64,000 nucleotides of DNA. Source: Cyclina sinensis. Taxonomy: Eukaryota > Mollusca > Bivalvia > Venerida > Veneridae. The position numbers were made by a program, and so were the translations under genes. The notes below the pieces were generated by a model. It ran no database searches. It saw only the letters and a program-made list of their open reading frames with translations, and was not told the DNA's origin. Location: positions 28,524,913-28,588,912 of the forward strand of contig JAAONU010000019.1 of the NCBI GenBank assembly GCA_012932295.1. The letters are read 5' to 3'. Numbering within the stretch: position 1 is the first letter of the stretch; the number at the start of each line of letters is the position of its first letter. Of the stretch, positions 32,793-44,083 are shown in pieces.

Positions 32793-34821
32793 GGTAAGCT
32801 TTTCTGATCAGTCTTTGTCCGTCGTCCGTCCGTCAATCCGTTCGTCCGTTCGTCGTCAACTTTCCATTCAAAAGACATCTCCTCTGAAACCAAAGGGCCA
32901 AATTAAATGAAACTTGCCTGGGATATTCCTTGCATGATGCTCTACCAAGATTGTTCAAATGGTTCTTGTCCATTGCATTTCTGGTTCACTGGAGCTAAAA
33001 TTAGATTTTAAAAGTTGGATCTTTAAAAATCTACTTCTCCGAAACCTCAAGGCCTATAGCTTAGATATTTGGTATGAAGCATCATCTAGTCGACTTCTAC
33101 CAATTTTGTTCAAATTTTGGCCGTGAGGTCAAAACCCCAGGGGTCAGTTGATTTTATATAGATTATAGGGAAAACTTAAAAAACTTCTTGTCAGAAACCA
33201 CAAGGCCTAGAGTTTAGATATTTGGTGTGCAGCATTGTCCAGTAGACCATTACCAAGTTTGATCAAATCATGTCTCCTGGGTCAAAAATGGCCCCGCCCC
33301 AGGGGTCACATGTTTTACAAAGGGTTATATTAGCAAAACTTTAAAAAAAATCTTCTTGTCAGAAACCGCAAGGCCTAGGGGTTTAGATATTTGGTGAGTA
33401 TCTTTGTCCAGTGGACCTCTGCTAAGTTTGTTCAAATCATAGCCACTGGGTCAAAATAGGCCCTGCCCCGTGGGTCACTTGTTTACATAGAGTTATATAG
33501 GAAAAAGTTTAAAAAGTCTTCACATGAGATACCACAAGGCCTAGAGTTAAGATATTTGGTGTACAGCATTGTCTACTAGACCCTACCAAGTTTGTTCAAA
33601 TCATAGCCCCTGGGTCGAAAAAGGCCCCGCCCCAGAAGTCGCATGTTTTACATAGAGTTATATAGGAAAAGTTTTTAAAATCTTCTTGTCCGAAACCACA
33701 AGGCCTAGAGTTAAGATATTTGGTTTGCAGCATTGTCTAGCGGACCTCTACCAGGTGAGTTCAAATCATGACCCTGGGGTCAAAACTGGCCCCACCCAGG
33801 AGGTCATTTGATTTTACACAAGGATTTATAGGGAACACTTAAAAAATCTGCTGCTCTGAAATACCAACGGCTATACCTTCAATTGTTCGTTGTTATGTCT
33901 GCCCCCTACCCCGCCCTTATGATGGAGACATATTGTTTTTGCCTTGTCCATGGGTGTCTGTTTGTCTGTCTGTCTTTCACACTTCGTTTCCTTTCAATAA
34001 CTTTAGTACCAGTTGACCCAAAGCCTTCAAACTTCACTGGGTTATTGCCCTTATTGAGTACAAAAAATTGGGTCAGTAGGTCAAAGGTCAAGATCTGAGG
34101 ACCTCTAGAGTGAAAACCGTTTCCACTCAATAACAGGACTACCATTTCACCCAGAGCCTCCAAACTTCATAGGATGATTGCTTTTACTAAATAGAAGAAC
34201 CATAGTGTTTTTTGGGTTAGTTTGTCAAAGGTCAGGGTCACAGAAACCTGTAGAGTGAAAACTATTTCTGCAGAGTAACTGTAGTACCATTACACCCAGA
34301 GACTTCAAACTTTATAGGGTGATTGTATTAGAAGAACCCTATTGTTTTAGGGTCCATAGGTCAAAGGTTAAGTTCACAGGGACCTGTAGAGTGAAAACTG
34401 TTTCTTGTCAGTAACTGGAGTACCATTTTACCCGGAGCCTTCAAACTTTATAGGATGATTTTCTTTACTCATTAAAAGAACACAATCATTTTTGGGGTCA
34501 GTGGGTCAAAAGTCAAGATCCCAGGAAACTGTAGAGTGAAAACTATTTCTTCTCAGTTACTGGAGTATCATTACACCCAGAACCTTCAAACGTTATAGGG
34601 TAATTATATTAGAAGAGCCCTATTGTTTTTTGGGTCTGTAGGTCAAAGGTCAAAGTCACTGGGACGTGTAGAGTAAAACTATTTCTGCTAAAAAAATTTG
34701 AGTACCATTACACCCTGAGTCTTCACTTATTCAAACTTGCAACGATAAAAACCAATAACGATATTTGTAACATAAGCAATGAGACTCAGGTTAGCGATTT
34801 ATGGCCATCATGGCCCTCTTG
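32793..34821 (-). mobile_element. Composite repeat element inserted in the satellite
   Basis: It interrupts a satellite unit between CACTCAG and TTTAACGTC (other units read CTCAGTTTGAACGTC). From its GGCCATGATGGCC end it runs minus-strand: ACCTGAG-type sequence, then an array of ~140-bp units (33960-34720), another of ~165-bp units (33020-33880), then a (GGAC)n-like tract and TGATCAGAAAAGCTTACC. The 53.7-55.4 kb element has the same ends in the opposite orientation. Open frames inside are chance products. Confidence 0.7.
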
Positions 34822-36009
34822 TTTAACGTCTACAGCACGGTAACGCCAAATCTGATTTTCTAGCTGTTAGTATCAAATTAAAATTGACGCTACGAGCTAA
34901 TGTTTGAGTTATCTCCTAGGTCTATACATTTTCTGACTTTTGTGCGAGAGCTGCATGTTTTTGAGTTCTCATAAAAACGGAGTATAGAATTTACCGAGTA
35001 TAAAGTATGGTACGTATACTATTTAGGTATGTTGTTCGGCAGGGTAATCTTCGAGAACAGTTCACTGGGGCAATATCGTGTCAGAGATTGCTAGCCAGGG
35101 CTGCACCGTAGAGAGCTTTGTTCAACAAATCCCATGAATGGAATAGCACACTGTTACCTGCGTTGCATAGTCATATATAGAGGAATTGTAGTAGAAGAAA
35201 GTAAGGGGAAAGCGGAAATTTGTCATGTTTAGAGCTCTCAGTTTGAACGTCTATAGCTTGGTAACGCCTGAACCGATTTTCTAGCAGTTAGTACCAAATT
35301 AAAATTGACGCTACGAGCTAAAATTTGAGACCTTCAAATGTCTGTATATTTGCCGGCTGGTGCAGATATGCTTCGTGTTTTTGAGTTCTCAAAAACACGG
35401 GATATAGAATTTACCGTGTATATCGTTTGGTACGTACACAAAATAACTATGCTGCTCGGCAGGGTAGTCTGTGAGAGCGAAGTTCACTGGGGCAAAATCG
35501 TGTCAGAGAGTGCTGGCCAGGGCAGCACCGTAGAGAACTTTGTTTAGCAAATCCCAAAAATGGAAGGGCAAACTGTTACCTGTTTTGCATTGTCATATAT
35601 AGAGGCATTGCAATAGAAGGGAGTACGGCTAAAACGGAAATGTGTGATGTTTAGAGCTCTCAGTTTGAATGTCTTCGGCTTGGCACCGCCTGGAACGATT
35701 TTCTAACAGTTAGTATCAAATTAAAATTGACGCTTTGAGCTAAAGTTTGATGTCTGTATGTTTGTTAACTGGTGCAAGAGAGCTTCGTGTTTTGGGTTTT
35801 CATAAACACGGTGTATAGAATTTACTTACTATTTAAGTATGCAGTTCGGCAGAGTAGTCGCTACGTGCTTAAGTTACAGTCCTCCACAAGGTCCGTACGT
35901 TTTCTAGCTGGTGCAGGAGAACTCCGTGTTTTTGAGTTCTCAAAAACACTGCGAATAGAGTTTACCGTGTGTAATCGTATGGTACATATACTATATATGC
36001 TTTTTATAT

Positions 36010-36790
36010 TTTCATTTACTTTTTATTCATAGCTAATAATGTTTAAATTCAGAATGTTCTTGTTTGGTGTGCAATATTTTTTTCATTTATATGATTTTTT
36101 TTTTCATGTAAAAATATTTTCTTATTTATACTCAATATTTTTTTCAATTTAAGCAATATTTTCTTATCTATATGTACAATGATTTTTCATTTGTATGGAA
36201 CATGTTTTTTATGTACATGCAATACTTTGTTTTATTTATATGATAAGATTTTGTTCAAATGCAATGAATTTCATTTATGTGCCATCTCTTTTATTCACAT
36301 TTTATAAAATTTCAATAACATCGATAAAATTGTATCTTTATTCAATAAAAATTATTTTTATGCTATGAATTTGATTTATATTTCATATTTTCTTATTGGA
36401 ATGTAATAATTTTATTCATAAATGGTTTGAATGCGACAAGTATGGGTACACAAGAAACACTGTTAAAAATGTGACTTCTGGGGTACTAAGGTGCCAATAA
36501 TCTTATTATGGGATGTAAATGTTACACTGCTCCTATCGTATTTAAATGAAAATATTGAAAAGGAATGAAATTTATTGCATACAAATAAACGTCATTGCAT
36601 CCAAATGAAATTTTACAGTATATGGATGAAAATTATGATATATAAACGAAACATATTGCATTTAAAGAAACTATTATTGAATATAAATCGAATTTAGAGC
36701 ACAAACATAAAATTTATTGCATTTAAAAAATTCATAGCATGCAAAAGAAAAAAAGATATTGTATATAAATGAAAAATGATGAACACTGCT
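36010..36790. repeat. Mirror-image AT-rich arrays around a conserved core
   Basis: 36010-36430 has T-rich units of the type TTTTCATTTATATGCAAT. 36540-36790 has the complementary A-rich type ATTGCATTTAAATGAAAA. Between them is a ~110-bp core with GCGACAAGTATGGGTACACA. The two arms form a long imperfect inverted repeat. The core and A-rich arm match 20190-20500. Confidence 0.7.
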
Positions 36791-37500
36791 ACGTTTGACA
36801 CATCCATAGTTTTAACACAGACGAGGTTGCATACACGACATTATTTAAATTTACTGACGACTTAATCTTCAGAACAATTGTAAAGAAATGTTTCTAATTG
36901 ACTATCACAAAGAGAACTGCTGTAAAACTAGACTGTAGTCAAGTCAGAATTAGAATAATTTCAAGTTTTTTTTCAGTTATATTTGATTTTGGACATTAGT
37001 CATACAGATTTTGGACATTAGTCATACAGTCAACAGGTCTGGGAATAAGGTAAGATTCTTTCGTTGACTGAATGGAACCTGAGAATATCAAATTCAGTGA
37101 GAGTTTTTTTTTCACTTTTTAGATATTAAATTTTGTGTATTTGAATGAATTATTTTAATACCGACGTTAAATAAATTATTCTTTTCCAAAAATCCAGTTT
37201 CTTTTCTTTTCAAGACTGCTCGATTTTTACCAGCTGTCTAATGACCTTTAACTGCAAATAGACCGCAAATTAAAGTGATAGTAAGTTGAGAACAGACAAA
37301 AATTAAAATCCAATGAAACAACTGATTCTACTACAGTCAGCTGTATGTTTGATATGTAAAAAAGAGATGGAGAGAAAAGAAAACAAACTCTCCAGATAGC
37401 AAATATAACAGTTCTCATAGTCATACATAGTGTATTTGTAAATGCACATTTCTAAAATCAACGTACTTCTGAACTAGTAGAAATTTACTGCAGTTATTAT
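36791..37500. other. No feature seen
   Basis: Anonymous sequence between the mirror arrays and the gene B downstream region. A 23-bp direct repeat, ATTTTGGACATTAGTCATACAG-like, occurs twice at 36990-37028. Confidence 0.4.
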
Positions 37501-37676
37501 AACTTTCACAATTTTAATCTTAGAGGCAAAATGAAAATTAGTCTGTAGCAAGCAGTAGACGGAAAAATCATTGTTGTGCAGAAAAATTTTACTAGTTCTA
37601 TGTTGCTTTGATATGGAACAAATTGTTGCTACACACATTTAAGTCACATAGTCAATAGCCAACAGGGAACCTTAAT

Positions 37677-38186
37677 CATTTTATTCTACCAAAAGCAGTA
37701 AGATGTTACACTTGTCACTTTATTCTACCAAAAGCAGTAAGGTGTTACACTAGTCACTTTATTCTACCAAAAGCAGTAAGGTGCTACACTTGTCACTTTA
37801 TTCTACCAAAAGCAGTAAGGTGTTACACTAGTCACTTTATTCTACCAAAAGCAGTAAGGTGTTACACTTGTCACTTTATTCTACCAAAAGCAGTAAGGTG
37901 TTACACTAGTCACTTTATTCTACCAAAAGCAGTAAGGTGTTACACTAGTCACTTTATTCTACCAAAAGCAGTAAGATGTTACACTAGTCACTTTATTCTA
38001 CCAAAAGCAGTAAGGTGTTACACTTGTCACTTTATTCTACCACAAAGCAGTAGGTGTTACACTGTCACTTTATTCTACCAAAAGCAGTAAGGTGTTACAC
38101 TTGTCACTTTATTCTACCAAAAGCAGTAAGGTGTTACACTTGTCACTTTATTCTACCAAAAGCAGTAAGATGTTACACTAGTCACT
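37677..38186 (-). repeat. 39-bp minisatellite, 13 copies, with AATAAA on the gene B sense strand
   Basis: The plus-strand unit is CACTTTATTCTACCAAAAGC + AGTAAGGTGTTACACTTGT. On the minus strand, the sense strand of gene B, each unit contains GAATAAAGTG, a canonical polyadenylation signal followed by a GTG/GTGTAA stretch. Copies differ at only two or three positions (G/A, T/A), and one near 38041 carries indels. It lies 1.3-1.9 kb downstream of the gene B stop. Confidence 0.92.
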
Positions 38187-39527
38187 AACAATTTGGCTTT
38201 TTATGAAATGATATCATCATATTTACTACCTCACACTTATATTAAAGATATACTTTGCCCATCTTCGCATAGAATACTTTAATTGTTGAAATTCAGTGAA
38301 ATCTAGAAAATTCTTATTGAATATGTCTAAGTAGGCTATTAGAATACAAACACTATGCAAAGGAAGCTGCATTCTTTATTACAGGTCATGTTATGCTGGT
38401 GCTTTCTTAAAAAGGTTTTTTAATGTTACTATGTATTTATACTGTTAACCAATAGTGTGTAGAGCTTTAAACATATCATATCTACTCTGTGTGTACTCAG
38501 GCATCTTTATTTTATATTTACATAGAAAAGGTGTAGCAGTTATTTGTATCTGAAACTTGAGCATAATATATCTTTAAAGATGTTTCTAATCAAAGTTTAA
38601 TTTGTTCTGCTCTTAACAAACATACCTTTTTAAAATTCAGTAAGAAATTTGAACAGTATGAAATGATGATAGCAATATCACAATTTACTTCAAATCTTAC
38701 ACTGTTAGATTATGATAGCATAATAAATAGGAAGACACTGCTACTTCAAAATAAGTATTTCCTATCTATTACAAAAAATAGCAAAAGGGAGTATCATAAA
38801 AATGTTTAAAACTTTATAATGGTATTGTCCTTAGATTACTACTCTTGAGAATTCAGCTCCCATAATGTTGCTGTCCATTGTCACTACAAGAAGGTATTTA
38901 AAGTTTCAAATGAATTCAAAATGAACTAGCCATTAAATCATTAAAAAATTGTCTGTCATCCAAAAGAGTATTTTCACCATCACTCAATCACCAAGTTTTT
39001 ATCATTAAAAAAGTACTAAAAATGTGACAGATTAAAAAAATATATGAATACGAGACAGACTTAGGATGACTAACAGACAGAGAGATGGACAGTTACACTA
39101 CCTTATTTCCCTACACATTTGTAAGAGGCATAAATGTAAGTAACAACATAACATTTGCAAGAAAACTGAAAAGAAGTTCCTTCGATTATTGGCTGAGCAA
39201 TACAGTTGTATCTCAGGAATAAGCTCATTTGGTATAAAATTGCTTTTTATGTAAAAAGTTGTAACTTAATATTGATAATATTGCCTTTTTTTCTGAATTG
39301 AATATTATTTTATTTTATTATCGACCGGAAAGATTGGTATTTACAGTTGAAAAATTTGTAGTAAAACACAAAAAGTATCCCTTTGTCATAAATACTAAGT
39401 TTACTATTTCCTTCTGAAAAGTTAAAAAAATCTTCAATATGTAAACAATCAGAAATACACAGTCAATATAAAAGTCAAGCCTAGCTTGCTACTCTGAAAT
39501 GACAAAACAGATAAATGTACAGCAGTG
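38187..39527 (-). other. Gene B 3' untranslated / downstream region
   Basis: Positions 39330-39527 match 720-840 plus 1607-1665 downstream of gene A without the insertion there, so this part was duplicated with the gene. 38187-39330 has no match in the gene A flank and no other feature that I recognise. Together with the 39-bp array it appears to be extra DNA on the gene B side. Confidence 0.5.
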
Positions 39528-39700
39528 TCACTGATCATTTCTTCCCTTAGACAGGAATACAATTACTCCAGCCACGGCCGATGCGATTATAGCAATGATC
39601 GCCAATCCAAAACCAGCGTGTAATGTTCCATTAGAGTATGCAGCATACGAGTCAGAGGTTTTTACACCGTAAATGATCACACCAGCCAGGGCAAGTCCAG
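39528..39700 (-). CDS. Gene B coding exon 3
   Basis: The acceptor TTTTCAG ends at 39701. Encodes GLALAGVIIYGVKTSDSYAA, YSNGTLHAG, TM4 and KGRNDQ, with TGA at 39530-39528. Three codons longer than gene A exon 3, all in the second extracellular loop. Confidence 0.88.
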
Positions 39701-42700
39701 CTGAAAATAGATTATGTGTTGTTTTTGTTGTTGTTTAGAATGATGATATTTTTTAGGTATTACCATTATTAATATTGTTGTTGTTGTTGATAATCATAAT
39801 GATGCAGTAGATTATTTTATTTTTGATGATTAAAGTTATGATAAAGGTGATGATTATGATGATGATGTTTATGCAGATGATGACGTTATTTTGCTCGTCT
39901 TATTTACGTAACATGCGAATGGCTGTGTAACAATGATTTCAACACCGAAATTTTTAAACTTTTAAAGAAATTAGGTTGTTTTGAAACCAAACTGCTACAC
40001 GAATAGACATTAGCCAAAGGACACCATTTATTATATGATTAAAATATCTGTACAATTAAGTCGTCAAAGTTTATTCTAAAGATAGGATATTATTTCATCT
40101 TTATCTGTTTCGTTATAATTGTATCTGTTCTTTATGCTCTTCTCTTGTATTTTCTTCATACTGTGAATGAATAGTCTGTTCTCTCTACTTTCCTTTTCTT
40201 TTTTTTTTTTTGCTTTACCATTCCTTTTTAATCGCTGAGTATTGTGACTGTTTTATTTTGTAATGTTATTTCGAGTGTGGATTCGTGTTTTTATTTTTTT
40301 GTTCATTACTTGCTTAGGTACAAAATTTCAGTCTTCTCTGTTTTCATTTCCTAGGACTAGAAGAAAGAAAGGTGGTAACGTTGCATAAAGAAAGGGTTAG
40401 AAACGTTATGCTTTCATTTTATTGATTAGTCCTTTTTTAGTTTTAACCTAAGCGGATGCACTGTTGTAGGTCTATACTATCTATCGATGACTGCTTCCTG
40501 TGTTCAAACCAGTACTCGTGTCGACTAAGAAAAGTTACTGTACATTGTTTAAAAAACCGTCACGCCAACTATGCATGTTCATTTGCAAATGGTGCAGAAA
40601 TTAAAACGCTCACATAAAAGAAATTTTCATGGACCATATGCTATCTACAGGGAAATCTAAGACCTTTCCAATTGTACTAACAGTTCGAAAATATGTCTGT
40701 GACAATTACATGTATGTATAATTACATAACTCATCATCATCTTCATCATCATCACAAAAATATTACTTTTTTCATTATTATTATTATCACAAATCATTGA
40801 ACAATGAAGAAATTAGACTATATACTCGTACCTGCTATGACACACATGAATGCCGATCCAACAGCAAGAATATGTTTGTCCTTCATCACAAAGCCAAAGA
40901 GGACTGACATGAAGATGCTCGAACCTAGGGCCAGGATGGACAGAATCATCATAGCTCTGGTAGCCTTCACCCAATCAGTACCTTTTGAAATAATAATAAA
41001 AGGCATATGTTGGCACTTTGTAAGTTTGTTTCCATTCCTTTAATATTAAAACATTATAACAAAATCATTCCATTGTGCAAACCTAACGTTAAAAGCATCA
41101 TCCGAGAAAATAACTTCATAAATAATATGACCCTACAATACACAAAAAATCAATTGACCGTGTGAGAGGAAAATTTGTTAATAGCTCAAATATGTCTCCA
41201 TACCTTTTAGAGGCGATTTACGGAAAGATTCGCCAAGAACACTAAAGAGCATAACTGCAAATTCATTTCTATCCTTAAAGATAGTGCAGAAATAATGTTC
41301 TGATACTTCACAGTGGGAATTTGACGCCCTTGATCTTAAGAGAGGCTTTTACTGCTGTTATGATCTTGTGTAACCTCAGGCATTGCCGCAAGTTTCAATG
41401 GTAAAAATGCTCTGTTTTTACTTTGCATTGCTATGCGGTTGGTGCCGATCGATGCGGGTTCGAATACCACTGGTAACTTGATTATTTACGCAAGTTCTCC
41501 GCAGTTTCGTGTGACCTTGATCTTACGAGATGTTTTACATTACATCAAGGATAACAGCAAATGTTCTACGTTAAATTATATTTTTGATCTCAATACATCT
41601 TTTAATGTTTTAATGCCAATATCACATATCCTGTGATATTGACTATAAGAAAATTAATAAAATATGTTATGTATGATTATACAGTTATTGAATGATGGTG
41701 AGGTGAATGGACCTGGAAAAGATGATATTTACCAATGCTGAATGCAGATCCATAGACTGGGATATTTATCGACATTAATGATTGTACGAAGGTTGATCAG
41801 AAAGTTCATAGAATTGAGTTATAGGACATAGATTAGTCTAGGCAGCATGTAAAAAATAGATAACATTAACTTGAACGTTTATACTATACGTACATTCTAT
41901 GAAAACCACCTTGAAAACGAAAGAAAAAAAGTTTCTAACATAGCGGGATCCAAATCCATTATCCTCTCAGTAAAATGTTTGTTCACTAGCGAGTTAACTC
42001 ACTGAGCCACGTTACCGTTTCATTTTGTTGCACATAATTTACAATATATAGTAAGTCTTTATCCTGTGACTAATGGGGGAAAATTTTTACCAATGGAATT
42101 ATGAAAAGCAATATTCTGTGTTTTCACAGCAGAAAATAAGTCAATAACTTAGTCTTGATTTGTTCTTAATAGTAACAATTAGAATTTCTTTAAGTATAAA
42201 CATTTTCTTATTTATGCATTGCTGCCGGATTTGTGAGTCATTTGATTTACTATACTGAAATTCTTTGCTTTTTAGCTTAATAGTCATGATATGATATGTT
42301 TGTAACAAAAACTTAAAATTCTGTATTTAAATTTGGCTGTCCATAATAGTGTTGGCAAAGTGAATTCCTTCGGACTTTGTTTTATTTGGAGATAGTTGAT
42401 TACTGCAGACATGAATTTAAAAAATTAATTAATCTCAAAATGGAATAAGCACACAATGGTGTATTCAAAAGTATTATAAAAGGAAAACAAAAACAAGCCA
42501 GTAATTATGGGTACTGTAAACTTTTTTTCAGTGTTTAATTCATCAACTTGAAAAAAGCATGCTTGAAAGTTGACGACACAGGTATAGATCTTAGTATATT
42601 ATGAACCTGCGGTATTAAAACTTAAATAGTCAGTACTATTTATGTGGTAAAATAAACCAGTGCAAAAGTAGAATAAAATTTAAACTAGACTTCATTGAAA

Positions 42701-44014
42701 GTTTCAAAAAAGGTATTTGATTCAGTACCTCAAGGGGTTAGTGCAAGACTGACCCTAATGTGTAAACATAGTATGTATAACATAATATTATACCAACTTG
42801 TCAATTTTAAAATCTATCGAAGATTTTTAGCTGGCGTGAATTAACTGATCACATAGAAAAGTTTATTATCTTCATTTCAACTTTTGTGATATGCATCTTC
42901 CCAGAATTTTCTAAAAAAGGCCAAAAAGATCAAAAAAATGTAAGTACCACTGACAGTTCAAATATTTATTGATATATCCCATGTCCTACCATTACACTGA
43001 TAGTACCAGAAATAAATAATGTGTCATAAAAGCATGAGCTATATGGAAACTAAAATAAAAGTTTACAAAAAAAACTGATGGTTCGATCGTCATTGAATCT
43101 TGTAAACTGGTCACATGCCGCACACGATTTTCATACTTTGTTATCTCGCTTTTGCAAACTTGGCCATGTTTAAGAAGTCCACTCTAGAAATGGAAAGTCC
43201 AATATACTACGTAAATAAATCAACAATTAAAAATATTCAAAGCAAAACAATCACATTTTACACCCCATAATATAAATTATAATCTGTTTTTCCTTGACAG
43301 TTCTTATCTTCTAATTAAACTGCATTATTTAGTAACTAGGCCAGTTCTTGACCTGAATACACGAGTGGGGTAGCAGACGTTGAATAACACATATTCTTAA
43401 AAGAGCAATACCTTTGAATCACTGCACTACAAAGAACATTATACAGAAAATTGTAAAAATAGAAAACCAAAAACCATTTAATCTCATATCACGGGTTTGA
43501 AACATTTTAATTATTAAGTTATTTTTATATTTTTGAATGATCACTTATGCCTGATTACTTCTGCAACTAATGTTCATAGCTAAACATGTAAAGTCTTTGT
43601 AATGGAACTTTACTATCTTTGCATCAAGCGTAACTGTTTTAATTCTAAGACATCTTTTTTCTCCTTTTTCATATTAAACACAATTAGGGACAGTACCTGC
43701 CAAAGTATATAAATCTAAAAAAATCATCAGGACCAAGTTCTTGAACATAATAAGGTTTTGATCTTGAGTTCTAATGGTTGCAGCCCACTGTCCAGTAGTA
43801 TAAATAGAAATACCTCTACTTCTACATTCAACTGCTGTGCACATGCATTGAATCATTTTCATTCTGTGAGAGCGCACGCTCATAAAACTTTTGCTCTACT
43901 TTTTTTTGAAATTTGAGTTTACATATCTCATCATTGCAACATTGTCGCCGTCCCCTGCCTCGACCCCGGCTATCCGAATACATGTTTGTGTCATCTTAAA
44001 TAGGCTATATGAGG

Positions 44015-44083
<69 letters not shown>

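Larger units (their letters stand above)
28781..36000. repeat. ~410-bp satellite array, about 13 units, with two insertions
   Basis: Unit starts recur at about 28804, 29224, 30056, 30466, 30869, 31279, 31690, 32082, 32501, 34955, 35379, 35791 and 35925, measured at a palindrome of the form CGTGTTTTT-GAGTTCTC-AAAAACACG. Units from 30056 to 31700 are the most alike and lack the AGCAAATCCCA segment of the outer units, so the centre was amplified last. The 31690 unit lost its palindrome. Each unit contains a near-identical 62-codon frame (VRILYKYAVRQGGLRERSSL...), explained by repeat identity alone. Confidence 0.92.

Noticed and set aside
37677..38186. CRISPR-like regular repeat array (also 9500-11545)
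   Set aside because: The units are contiguous tandem repeats without unique spacers, in a eukaryotic sequence.
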